From Lachancea kluyveri NRRL Y-12651 (taxonomy: Eukaryota; Ascomycota; Saccharomycetes; Saccharomycetales; Saccharomycetaceae): DNA of 64,000 nt. The position numbers and the translations under genes are program-made. Below, one piece after another: positions 43,051 through 52,832 of this stretch (position 1 is the first letter of the stretch; every line of letters starts with the position of its first letter). The DNA lies in contig CM000694.1 of NCBI GenBank assembly GCA_000149225.2, positions 2,109,623 to 2,173,622 of the forward strand, given 5' to 3'. Below the pieces are notes generated by a model, which saw only the letters and a program-made list of their open reading frames with translations, made no database searches and was not told where the DNA came from.

Positions 43051-45798
43051 TTATGCTTTGCTCATCTTCTTTCTAAGAGCCTTCAGGCGATTAGCAATGC
43101 TATCGATGTACTTTCTAATCATTTGCTTGTCGGATTCATCTAAAATACCAGTGATCCCAAGAGTCTTGTCGTCAAAAGAATCAGGTTCTATGCTGCTGTC
43201 TAGCAAGGACTCCAACATCCAAAGTGATGTGGCATAGGCTAGTTCACAATTGTTTAGAAATTCACCTTGCATTTCAAACTTAGCAGCTGTCTTAGAGATT
43301 TCTAAAGCCCTATCATAAATCAACTTTTCCAAAAAAACCGGTTCCTCTTCAAAGTCATTGACCAATTCTTCATCTTTGTCATTGTTCCGGAGTTGAAAAT
43401 CAGTTTTGACAATGGTGGCCTCAGAAATTTTTGATTTGCACGCATTCAACCGAAGCCTTAAGAATTCTGTCTTTTCTAGGCATTCGTTGAACTTGTCCCT
43501 GAGCCACTGAACTAATACATTTAACCTCAACGAACAGTTCTTTTCTTGAGACTCGTACCACCAATTAGACGTGATATGCATAGCTCTGGCTAGTATAGCC
43601 AGAGCTTTCATGTACAATACAATCGCGTCCGTGCATAACTTGTATAATTCCTGGAGCGGTAAATCGTTCATGGCCGTAGTATGTTGAGAACTGCCAATAG
43701 AACTTCTTTTCTCTGATATTGCCGCTGCATTTGCTACGTTGTTATCTCCATTCAGAGCATCATTTCTATCCGCTTCTGTTTCTTCTTCCTCTTGTTCTTC
43801 TTCTTCTTCTTCTTCTTCTTCAACTGCACAACTACCATTACTCAACCTTTTTCCAAAGGGGTCCCCTAGGGAAGATGGGGGTAAAGGGATAATTTGTGAG
43901 AATTTTACTTCAGCGAATGAATAAATAACAAAGGCCTTGGCAGACAAAGATTCTAACAGTGGGACTATCATTGCATCAGAAGGGTGTTGATGCTGCTTTA
44001 AAGAAAATCCTAGTTGGTGATCCGCCCTTAAAACAATGTTTTCTGTCAAGTCCTGAAGAATCTGCGGATTTAGCAAGGGAGTGTTAAGATGTCCTGGTGG
44101 CGAAGATGTGGACGTAGAGGTTTGCTGGTATTGGTTACCAAACAGCCTGGTTGAAGCAATGCCCAAGGCCTTTGACAACGCATTGGAGGGACTCAAGGAT
44201 GAAATAGACAACCGCCGTTCGACTAACGATGGGCGGCGCGAAGCAGAGCCACCACTAGATGAAGAGTTCCTTGAATTACGATGAATACCAGTGTGGTGTT
44301 GTTGTTGCTGCTGCTGCTGCTGCTGTTGTGGCTGTTGATGTTGAGAGTTCTGTTGGGTTTGATTTAAGGATCTGATGGCCTGAGCTCCTGTACCAGCATG
44401 AGCAAATTCATCGGCTAAAGCATTAACTTCGACACTCTTTTTCTCTACCACAACATATTCCTTTTCAAGCATCAAGTCGGAATATGAAGAATTTACCTTA
44501 AGTTTATCCGAAGATTTCTGTTTTGTGATAACGGGAATTTGGGCTTGTTGGATGGTGACTAGCGGCTGCATCTCCCTGTTGCTAACTTGTTTAACAGTTT
44601 CACGTATTCCCCTCTGTTCACGTTCTCCTTCCAAATCCCTTGGCGTTTGCGTTTGATGTATCTCCTCATCCACAGGCTCCATAGATAGTTTTCTTGGAGG
44701 TTTGGTCAAATATTCTGAGATAAACATGTTGCTTTCCACAACATTCTTGGACTTGTTTTCCAAATCCGGCACATCATCCTTTTCGTAACGGGACAAATCT
44801 TCGTTGACGATTTCGTTGTTAAAAAATTCATTAAACCCCATCCTTTGTGAGGGGTCGAATGTCAACAAGCCACAGATTAGATCGCGCATTTCTGGTTCTA
44901 GCTCGCAATGCTTAGGAAAACTAATAACATTGTTAGCCTTTTTGATCTTTTGGAAAAGCTCTAAGTGGTTAGATGCGCGAAAGGGTGGTCTACCGCAGCA
45001 GACTTCGTAAAGCACTGTACCAACGGACCAGAGATCTGCCTTGGCATTGTACTTTTGGTAATTTAGAATTTCTGGAGCCATGTATAAAGGCGAACCACAC
45101 AAAGTCTCCGCTAACGATGTATTTGGTAAAAACCTAGCAAACCCGAAATCAGCAATCTTCAAAATGGGCAAGTTGTAAATACCGACAAATCCCATTTCAT
45201 GGAAGGTTTCAGAATCATGGTAGTCGATTAACGGCGTGGATAACAACAAATTCTGAGGCTTGATATCACGGTGGACCAAGTTTTTGGATCTCAAAAACTT
45301 CAAAGCAGACGCTAGTTGTTGCAAGTAGTTAACAACTAGAACTCGGTTCAACCCGTTGTGTGAGTCGCTTGGAGGTGGGTACTTCTCAAAGATTGTACGA
45401 ACCAGGGGGTGCTTTTCAACCAAACCCTTACGCTTTTTGATCAGGAAAGTTAAATCGCCTAATGCACAGTACTCCATAACTAAGAAGAACTCGGTGGAAG
45501 TTCTTTCACAGTCCATTAGCCCCACGATATGGGGATGTTTGATTTTTTTTAAAATAGCTATTTCAATTTCCAAATTTTCTAGTAGTTTTTTGTTCTTTAG
45601 CTTGGATCTAGATACAGCTTTGATTGCGATGGTTGCTTTTTTTCTTTTATGGTCCTGTTTATCAACGACATAACCTTTGTAAACTGTGGCAAACGAGCCC
45701 TTTCCGATCTCCTTGTCAACCAAATACGTATCAGCAATGATTACTGGTGATTTGGGGGTCGTAGTAGCGGACTTATCGCTATACTTTCCTACACTCAT
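43051..45798 (-). CDS. ATG1: Autophagy-initiating kinase Atg1
   Basis: 915 residues (S. cerevisiae 897). Ser/Thr kinase that starts autophagosome formation with Atg13 and Atg17. N-terminal kinase domain: [45 protein letters not shown] and [10 protein letters not shown]. The linker holds the Atg8-interacting motif YVVVE at residue 448, as in S. cerevisiae, a polyglutamine run and a glutamate run. The C-terminal early-autophagy-targeting domain (about 640-915) binds Atg13. It lies between the GT15-like gene and GTS1 in the order YGL180W-YGL181W. Confidence 0.97.
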   Translation of the reverse strand: MSVGKYSDKSATTTPKSPVIIADTYLVDKEIGKGSFATVYKGYVVDKQDHKRKKATIAIKAVSRSKLKNKKLLENLEIEIAILKKIKHPHIVGLMDCERTSTEFFLVMEYCALGDLTFLIKKRKGLVEKHPLVRTIFEKYPPPSDSHNGLNRVLVVNYLQQLASALKFLRSKNLVHRDIKPQNLLLSTPLIDYHDSETFHEMGFVGIYNLPILKIADFGFARFLPNTSLAETLCGSPLYMAPEILNYQKYNAKADLWSVGTVLYEVCCGRPPFRASNHLELFQKIKKANNVISFPKHCELEPEMRDLICGLLTFDPSQRMGFNEFFNNEIVNEDLSRYEKDDVPDLENKSKNVVESNMFISEYLTKPPRKLSMEPVDEEIHQTQTPRDLEGEREQRGIRETVKQVSNREMQPLVTIQQAQIPVITKQKSSDKLKVNSSYSDLMLEKEYVVVEKKSVEVNALADEFAHAGTGAQAIRSLNQTQQNSQHQQPQQQQQQQQQQHHTGIHRNSRNSSSSGGSASRRPSLVERRLSISSLSPSNALSKALGIASTRLFGNQYQQTSTSTSSPPGHLNTPLLNPQILQDLTENIVLRADHQLGFSLKQHQHPSDAMIVPLLESLSAKAFVIYSFAEVKFSQIIPLPPSSLGDPFGKRLSNGSCAVEEEEEEEEEQEEEETEADRNDALNGDNNVANAAAISEKRSSIGSSQHTTAMNDLPLQELYKLCTDAIVLYMKALAILARAMHITSNWWYESQEKNCSLRLNVLVQWLRDKFNECLEKTEFLRLRLNACKSKISEATIVKTDFQLRNNDKDEELVNDFEEEPVFLEKLIYDRALEISKTAAKFEMQGEFLNNCELAYATSLWMLESLLDSSIEPDSFDDKTLGITGILDESDKQMIRKYIDSIANRLKALRKKMSKA
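44295..44340 (-). repeat. CAG/CAA tract encoding polyglutamine in ATG1
   Basis: Glutamine-rich stretch ([13 protein letters not shown]-type) in the disordered linker of Atg1, followed by HHTGIH. Confidence 0.85.
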
Positions 45799-46214
45799 TA
45801 TTATTCAGCTGTTTCTTGTTGTTTTTTTTTTTTGGTCTTTTGTTTCTCTTCTGTTTGTCTTTCTTTCTTCTCTTTTGTTTGTTCTTCTGATGAGTTAACT
45901 TAATTGATCTAGATACACAGATTCAGACTTAGATTCATTCACTGAATCACACTTGGTGCTTTTCTCTAATGGCTTAAATCAACTAAATAACATGCGTCAA
46001 AGAGATCTTTCAACGTCCTCTTCAATTTTAAGACTTATAAGTTGTTTTGTACAATGACTAATCCCAGGGAACAGTCACTTGGGTTCTTTAAGGGTTGTCT
46101 CAAGGGGGGCGCGTGTCTTGCGGCAATTTTCCTGTCCTCTCACACGATGATTGTACACGTGACTTTGTGCTACAAAGAGGTATGTGTGTATAAAAGATAG
46201 TGGGAAATAAATTT
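45799..46214. promoter_or_regulatory. ATG1 promoter region
   Basis: 416 bases upstream of ATG1. It contains CACGTG at 46156-46161 (TACACGTGAC, Cbf1/Pho4-type) and a T-rich leader near the ATG. No gene present. Confidence 0.4.
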
Positions 46215-46245
46215 CTACATAGGATAGTAGTATCCCGGAAACTGG

Positions 46246-46321
<76 letters not shown>

Positions 46322-47459
46322 GAAATTGCATCTGGTACTGCTGTTGCTGTTGCAATGCTTGTTGTTGTTGAAGCTGTAAAATCTGTTGGTACTGTGGGTT
46401 GTTTTCGGTAATCTCTACCGCACTCGAGTAGAGATCCGGGCGTTGATACAGACCCATTAACATATCTTTATTCAACTGTTGTTGTTGTTGCTGCTGCTGC
46501 TGCTGCTGCTGTTGCATCATCAGTTGTTGCTGCTGTAACGCCTGCTGTTCTTGCTGAACGGCCATCATGTACTGTTGTTGATCGACATAGACCATACCGG
46601 TACTAGGATCTAGGTACTGTTGTACTGTGCCGTCGAATACTGCTGGTTGCGGTTGTGTTTGTTGGGCAGTTATTGGTGGTGCGCCGGTACCGTCAAATAC
46701 CGCGGGCTGGGGAACTGCTGATGTGGAGGGTCTCTTGGGCAAGGGAGGCACGCGTATATCATCGTGTGTAGTTGTGGAACCGTTTACATCAGCCTCCAAG
46801 ATATCCAAAGCAAGGTTTATATCTCCGCGGGCTAAAACCAAAGCCTCGACGTTGGAATCTGTGTCCAAGTAGCCTAGCTCTTTTAAGTTGCGTAGCTGAT
46901 GGGAGTGTCTGCCAATTTCGTAGTCCTCCACCGTACGGTGTGTTAGCTGGGGTACTTTACCACTGTTGGAACGGGTGGATGCACGACTAGATGCACGACT
47001 GCTGTTGCGATGCCTGCTGTCTTTGGAGGTTGGGGCTGAAACACCAAAGTCCTGGGCTTTAATTGCAGTGTGTCTGAATTTCCCTAAAATGTATTTGTCC
47101 CTGATAAACTTCTCCACTGCGCTTTTGTCATCGTCTCCGTCGAAAGGAAACGGATGATCCTTTGGATTCCAAACGCTCTTATTTCTTCTATTGCCACCAC
47201 CGTTGTTGACACAGTCCAAATCACTTTCTTTCCAACGGTCCAGAGTTAACGATTTGACGTCTGAATGGGCATCATCGTCCCTGTTGCCCAAAACTTTTCT
47301 ATGCACGGAGGCACACCTGCCACACAAGAAAACACCTAAGTTCACTGAACACCACGTCGGATAGGGCGCACCACACTCGCCACAACGATTACCATTCTCT
47401 GGAAGGTTCACCAGGTCCTTTAGTTCTTTTTCAACTGCTTTTGATCCTCTGAAGCGCAT
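46215..47459 (-). CDS. GTS1: Gts1, ArfGAP-type zinc-finger and UBA protein with polyglutamine tail
   Basis: 414 residues (S. cerevisiae 396). N-terminal ArfGAP-like zinc finger with CGECGAPYPTWCSVNLGVFLCGRCASVHR. A UBA domain follows around LRNLKELGYLDTDSNVEALVLARGDINLALDIL, and then a glutamine-rich C terminus with runs of up to about 25. In S. cerevisiae Gts1 affects ultradian rhythm, heat tolerance and flocculation, and its polyglutamine tail is needed for nuclear function. ATG at 47459; divergent from MND1 with 179 bases between starts. Confidence 0.95.
46240..46323 (-). repeat. CAA/CAG repeat encoding the Gts1 C-terminal polyglutamine
   Basis: Run of about 28 codons: pure CAA on the N-terminal side then CAG toward the C terminus, just before PQFPGYYYPM. 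A second shorter tract lies at about 46477-46515. Confidence 0.9.
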
Positions 47460-47638
47460 GCCTTTCTTTTTATGTCTTTTTCGTTTATGTGTTGTATGTA
47501 TGCCTTCTTGCTAGGTCTCTCCAGTCCTTTTTTCTTCGGTGAAGGTGTCCATTACTTTTGACAGAATTCCCTATCGCGCTCAGTTCAACGGTCGTCAGAC
47601 GCCTTCAGAAACAAAAGCCGAACAAGTTAAGAGGGAAA

Positions 47639-48421
47639 ATGGTTAGTTGAGATCCTAAGATACTTTTAGTCTTAAAATATAGAAAGCCAGATCCTCTTTT
47701 GATGTCGGATGTCAGAGCATACTGGTACTAACTGTAATCACGCTAGCCACCCAAAAGAAATACCGTATCACTAGCCGAGAAGAAGTCCAGGATCCTCAAT
47801 TTCTTTCAGAATGAACATTCTGTGTATAATATCAAGGAGTTGGAGAAGTCTATTCCTAAGAAATGTCAGGGCGTAGCCCCGATGCTTGTTAAGGAATTGG
47901 TTCAACAGATGATTGACGAGGATGGTGTTATCTCCGTTGAGAAATGCGGTAATATCAATGTATACTGGTGTTTCAAGAACCAAATCACGATGAGTCTTTA
48001 TAAAGAACTTAGAAATCTACAATCGTGCATCGAAAAAAGCCATAAAGATATTCAAGACTTAAAAATGGAATTGCAATTACAAAAATCTGGCCCTAGGGCG
48101 GAGACGTTTGACCGTGGAAGAGAAGCTGCGTCTAGAGTAGAGTATTTGCTCAAGAATGAGGAGCTCGACTGTCAAATCAAGTCATTGAGTGGTTCTTATG
48201 AGCGACTTTCGCAGAACAAATGGGACCAAGACAAAATCAACGCAAAGATTTCAGAAATTTCCAAAGGCGTTCAGCAGCTCGATCTGGTTGGTGATAATAT
48301 TGACATCTTGACTGACTATTTGCGCAAGAGGTATATGGTTGGCATGAAGGAATTGAGACAGGAGTTGGGTATGCCAGATGAGTTCAAAGAATTTGAAGAC
48401 GTTTCCAAATTTTTGACTTAA
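47639..48421 (+). CDS. MND1: Mnd1, meiotic recombination factor, spliced
   Basis: Partner of Hop2; the heterodimer stimulates Dmc1 strand invasion in meiosis. The unspliced frame has no suitable ATG, but similarity runs upstream: PPKRNTVSLAEKKSRILNFF corresponds to the S. cerevisiae N terminus after its first residues. A TACTAAC branch point at 47726-47732 and TAG acceptor at 47744-47746 define exon 2 from 47747. An ATG at 47639 followed by GTTAGT supplies a one-codon exon in frame, giving 225 residues (S. cerevisiae 219, also spliced). The body has the family helix-rich segment KELEKSIPKKCQGVAPMLVKEL and a coiled coil. The 5' splice site is not the standard GTATGT, so exon 1 is the least certain part. 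Confidence 0.88.
47642..47746 (+). other. MND1 5' intron (105 bases)
   Basis: 5' splice site GTTAGT, branch TACTAAC at 47726-47732, acceptor TAG at 47744-47746. Several S. cerevisiae meiotic introns also have weak donors. I see no Mer1 enhancer motif in it. Confidence 0.72.
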
Positions 48422-48676
48422 GTCTACCGCTCACCCACAACTAATCGCTTTGAGTATGTATACTCTCTTTACATATATAGTTATATATCATTGTAATGTA
48501 TTTTTGTAGCTTTTTAGTTGCTGTTTTGATAATCCGAAGTAAATGCAGAGTTCCGTCTTTTTGTTTTGGTTTTTTTTTTCCCTCCTAGTATATCTCTGTT
48601 GTATCATCCTTCGTAAACGTAGAATGGAAACACTACGATTCAGGTGAAGGGAGGGAGGGGAAGGTCAGCACTCCAG

Positions 48677-49909
48677 TCATTTATAATCACCGCCATGAGT
48701 CTTTATATGCTGGTTTAAATTGTCACTTCTGCTAAACTTTTTGCCGCAAATTTCACAACCGTACGGCTTTTCACCCATGTGAAGTGATCTGACATGTCTT
48801 TTTAGATGCTCCTGTCTCTTAAACCTCCTGTCGCAGAATTCGCAACCAAACTGCTTCGAGGCATCCAAGATAGGAGACGGTTTCCTACCTCTAGTTTTAG
48901 GGAAACTCATCTTTTTTTTTGAAACACCAGGCTCCCCGATACAGCAGTCTGTATGGGCAGAAGGGACAACAGCCGCCTGTCTCTGGGGTTCTATCACGGT
49001 GAATTGAGTGGTGGCAGTACTCAGATTGTATTGTCCATCAATTAAATGGGCATTTATCAACTCTGAAGGATCAATGACCGGCTCTGAAGGGGGGTTTGTA
49101 ACTGGTACCGTAGGTTTCCTACTCCAGAAATACTTTTTTTTGAAGATAGGCTGTGGCTCGTCATCTAGCATTTCGTAATCCACCGAAGTGGTGCTATCAT
49201 TTTTATTGCCAAAGATGTTAATCTTAAAATAGTCTCTCATCTTTTTTCTCTGAGGAGTGATAATGTCATTAGAGATTAGAGGCGTATCGTCGCCATGTAT
49301 TTCGGCAGCTGGCTCCACTGCGGCCGAAGGCGATTGGAACTCTCCTCCAGATAAGTTCATCACCATTTCGTCACCATAATTACTAAAGATCGAGCCCTCT
49401 CTAAATTTTCTAGATGGCAAAGTGTAGAAATCCAACCCTTCATCATCTGTTATCATGATATCGTCATCGTCATTTTCCTCCTCTTCCTCCTCCTCTTCCT
49501 CTTCCTCTTCCTTTCGAAGCCCTTTTTCGAAAAATTCGTACTCGTAATAGACTAACTTATCGCTGTGATATTCAGAGATAGAAAGCCTTCTTTGCCTTGA
49601 AGTAGTGGCAACAGCGGCAATATTGTTGACCCTCTCTAAATTCAGGAACTCCTCAATGAGGCTGGAGTCCTGGAACGTCTCACCAACAGGTTGGTTCATC
49701 GAGGCAGCCGGATTGCTCTGTAAGGTATTGCCAGTTAAATCGTTTTCTATGTGACTGTTGTTGTTCTCCGCGGCTTGCTTTTGAACAAGCTGAAAGTTGA
49801 ACGTGGCTTGAGGATTTGTAGGCGAATTCAAGTCGATCTTGCTGCCAACAGGATTTATGCTCACCAGAGTGTCGTTGGATATAGATCTTTGTAGCTGGTA
49901 AAGTGACAT
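48677..49909 (-). CDS. COM2: Msn2/Com2-type C2H2 zinc-finger transcription factor
   Basis: 410 residues (S. cerevisiae Com2, YER130C, 443). Two C2H2 fingers close the protein: [22 protein letters not shown] and [21 protein letters not shown]. The DNA-contact residues are those of Msn2/Msn4/Com2, which bind AGGGG stress elements. The rest is disordered, with a run of glutamates and aspartates (about 49440-49520). The assignment to COM2 rather than MSN2/4 rests on position (neighbours of YER129W and YGL183C/YGL184C). Com2 in S. cerevisiae controls the response to sulphur dioxide. Confidence 0.75.
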   Translation of the reverse strand: MSLYQLQRSISNDTLVSINPVGSKIDLNSPTNPQATFNFQLVQKQAAENNNSHIENDLTGNTLQSNPAASMNQPVGETFQDSSLIEEFLNLERVNNIAAVATTSRQRRLSISEYHSDKLVYYEYEFFEKGLRKEEEEEEEEEEEENDDDDIMITDDEGLDFYTLPSRKFREGSIFSNYGDEMVMNLSGGEFQSPSAAVEPAAEIHGDDTPLISNDIITPQRKKMRDYFKINIFGNKNDSTTSVDYEMLDDEPQPIFKKKYFWSRKPTVPVTNPPSEPVIDPSELINAHLIDGQYNLSTATTQFTVIEPQRQAAVVPSAHTDCCIGEPGVSKKKMSFPKTRGRKPSPILDASKQFGCEFCDRRFKRQEHLKRHVRSLHMGEKPYGCEICGKKFSRSDNLNQHIKTHGGDYK

Positions 49910-50837
49910 TGAATGATCTGTTCTGTTGGTTGTTTTGCACCTTGCTGGTGAGAGATCTGGGGAAAATGATACTCAATCCTCGAGGAAAGTTATCGACAGG
50001 TTTAATTATACCTCACCCTGTAATTTTTGCTCTCGGAAGTAATTTGCAGAGCTCCGAAAAACACCTTCCGAGGGCATAATGGCTTGGCAAGATGTTCAGA
50101 AACTAAGATTACCGAGAAAGAGAATAAGCTCCGTGGAAAGCTATGATGAGACGCACGTGCAAGCCTCCTACTACTTCTCGAGCTTCAGAGTAAACCGGGT
50201 ATCACGAGTGTGTTGATCGGGGCTACGGTGGGAGCTCGTAGTTTTGCTAAAGAATATATGGTCATTGAATTAGAAACTGTTTATTATCGGTATTCACTCG
50301 ACAGAGATTAAGAGCAGGATTGAAGCTGTTCCGTAAGAACTTTTTATGGGTTCTTATGTGTGGTTAAATCCCGAGAGGTGTCAGACACTGTGACACGTCT
50401 TGCGTACCGCAACCGACTATCAACAGATAATCTCCCAAGCTAGTAGGTGGCTCCGATCTCAAACCGCAGTCCTCGGAAGCAACGTTCGACCAAACTATTC
50501 TACCAAGGTATCCTATGCGAGTGGGACCCCCGCTCGGATCTCTAGCAATCAGCATGCAGTTGAAGTGTCATCGGCGTATTCGTTAAATACTATGAAAGGC
50601 TGTAGCCATCTACATCATTTTTTGCGTGCGCCTGGAAAAAGCAGCAGCTTGGACTACCTCGTAGACTATTTAACAGAGATTCATAGCCTCCTTTTCTGCA
50701 TTGCCAGATTAAATCTCCACCTGTTTGCTGGTAGCTTTAGGCTTTGGTCTGTATTCAGAAGCTGACAAAGTTTGAAATATCACTGTTTTTCTGTTTTCTC
50801 GAGTTTTTCACTGAGCAAGGGAGGATAGCAACTTTTA
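49910..50837. other. Divergent promoter region between the COM2-type gene and the AlkB gene
   Basis: 928 bases. A near-perfect palindrome GTGTCAGACAC lies at 50378-50388 and is extended by TGACAC at 50391-50396. The short plus-strand frame 50400-50765 has no recognisable content. No RNA gene seen. Confidence 0.45.
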
Positions 50838-52070
50838 ATGGATGTTCGAGAAATGGAGAGCACGACTGAGGAAAAGATAAAGAAACTGAATGAACTCTTT
50901 CCTGATGCTGATGATGAGTTCCTGTTGGAGGTGCTAACCAGTTGCAGCGGTTCGATCCGACAAGCCGTAAGCTTAATAGATGCATCAGTGTCTCAGAAAT
51001 ACGATCAGCTTTACTCGACTAAACGGCTCAAAGCGAAAACGCAGTCGACTCTCACAAAATTGTTGTCTGACTCTTTGACGAAACCTGGTATCAGCCGCGG
51101 CCCTCAAAAGACTCGAACGCCCATTGCTTTACACACGAAAGATGAAGTAGAATCCACATTGGCATACTGTACGTATCACAAAGACATTTTACCCAGTGAA
51201 GTAGCCAACAAAATTTTAGAATTGGTGATGAATGACAAAAGTGCGAGGTCTAATGAGTTTTATCTTTTCGGCAATAAATGTACTTCCAACCACAAGACTC
51301 GTATATACTCCTGCGCAGAGCATCGTAAAGCGCTAACTTACAACGGCAGGGTTATCGATGACGTTGGGGAATACACGGATGAGATGATGGTGGCACATCT
51401 TTTAATCGAGGATTTCGTAAATGAAGTTTTACAGTCTCGAGGCACTTTGCCCTATCAAGTCAAGCCTGGAGAATGGACATCGCAGATGGCTGTGGCAAAC
51501 GTGTACAAACTGGATAGCAATTTGCAATGGCACTCTGATCGGTTGACTAATATTGGGCCACAAGCAATCGTAGCTTCATTATCGCTCGGTTTCTCCAGAG
51601 AGTTTCGTGTGAGGAATATATATCCTTCGGACTCCCAGGTATACTCGATAAAACCAGAGCATAACTCTCTATTAATAATGCATGCCGGATTTCAAGAAGA
51701 ATACAAACACTGCGTGCCACCTGTTCCAAAATGCTCAAGAGTACCAAAAGACGAGTTTCACCCCATATCAGGCACTACCAGGGTGAATATGACCTACAGA
51801 AACCGTATTATGAAGAAAACGCCAAGTTGTATCAAATGTGGCTATCCTATGGAGTTGAGACGGACATTTAAGAAACCTGATAACAGAGGCATGTATATGT
51901 GGCAGTGCTCCAAGAGTTACACGGAAGAAAACGATTTCAAGGCGGGCAAAGAATGCAAGGGTATGCGGTATGCCAATTTCAACAATGATTCGGTAGTAAC
52001 AGACGACGAAAGTAATTGCTCTAGATGGCTGGCAGATGACGATATTCAAGCCAGGGAAGCACAGCTTTGA
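50838..52070 (+). CDS. AlkB-type Fe(II)/2-oxoglutarate dioxygenase with CUE and GRF zinc-finger domains
   Basis: 410 residues. N-terminal CUE-like helix bundle (about 10-50: IKKLNELFPDADDEFLLEVL with SGSIRQAVSLID). The middle is an AlkB dioxygenase of the ALKBH2/3 group: iron ligands H232-x-D234 in LQWHSDR, and H291 in YKHCVPP; the 2-oxoglutarate pair R315 and R321 in RVNMTYR. The 59-residue H-to-H spacing matches E. coli AlkB (56). The C terminus is a GRF-type zinc finger (CIKCGYPMELRRT, MYMWQCSKS, CKGMRYANF). The expected role is oxidative removal of methyl groups from DNA or RNA, with CUE giving ubiquitin contact and GRF nucleic-acid contact. S. cerevisiae lacks AlkB. All catalytic residues are present, so it looks active. 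Confidence 0.88.
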   Translation: MDVREMESTTEEKIKKLNELFPDADDEFLLEVLTSCSGSIRQAVSLIDASVSQKYDQLYSTKRLKAKTQSTLTKLLSDSLTKPGISRGPQKTRTPIALHTKDEVESTLAYCTYHKDILPSEVANKILELVMNDKSARSNEFYLFGNKCTSNHKTRIYSCAEHRKALTYNGRVIDDVGEYTDEMMVAHLLIEDFVNEVLQSRGTLPYQVKPGEWTSQMAVANVYKLDSNLQWHSDRLTNIGPQAIVASLSLGFSREFRVRNIYPSDSQVYSIKPEHNSLLIMHAGFQEEYKHCVPPVPKCSRVPKDEFHPISGTTRVNMTYRNRIMKKTPSCIKCGYPMELRRTFKKPDNRGMYMWQCSKSYTEENDFKAGKECKGMRYANFNNDSVVTDDESNCSRWLADDDIQAREAQL

Positions 52071-52832
52071 GAGCTTGATTGCCTGTTTAAGCACAGACAC
52101 AATATTTTGACTGACTGGAGCAGATTTTTAAATCTACCAATTCGGCAGAGATGAGCATATCTGTCAGGAAACTGCCAATCATTAATTGCGAAAAAAAAAA
52201 AAAAAAAAGAAAAAAAAACTGAGGCCGCTGTAATGGCTCCAGTTCACAGACTTTTAAAGTAAATTTCCTTATGGACATTGTGCCACAGTTTGCTTAAGCA
52301 GGAAATTGCTCTTAAAACACCTCTGAAGCGATGCTAAGGCCGTGTCTGCTGCATATTTTTGCCTCGAACGTTGATACAGTAACTGTGGATTTAATTAAGC
52401 TTTAGCGCATGCTTACGCACAGCATTGATTTTAGACTTTATTCTCCAATTCGAGGACAAAGCCGTTCAAAAAAAAAAAAAAATTAAGTGAAGACATTGGC
52501 AGGATTAAAACAAAGAAAGTCAAAGAGAAGAAGTTGCTTGTATTGTGGTACGAATTTTCAAGCCCATCAGTGCTTTGGTTGATGGTCTTTGATAATCTAT
52601 TATATTTAAATATTTGTATAGATACCCCCAATATTAACTAAAGATCTATTTTTAAAGAACCTTGCCGTTCACACCAATTTCACTTCACAACTGTCATTAT
52701 TTTATTGCGAGATCTTATCCTTTTTTTTTTTTTGATGAGTAATTATTTTGATTTCAGATTCTGAAGTGTTATACTAATCAGCAAGAGCTGTAGACAGCCT
52801 CATTTTCTCTATTGCTTTTATTGTATGCAAAT
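52071..52832. other. Convergent 3' region between the AlkB gene and the Zn2Cys6 gene
   Basis: 762 bases, rich in A and T runs (52191-52217, 52470-52483, 52720-52733). No open frame or RNA gene recognised. Confidence 0.5.

Noticed and set aside
50400-50765. 121-codon plus-strand frame in the COM2-AlkB promoter
   Set aside because: The frame does not resemble any family and lies in promoter sequence with palindromes.
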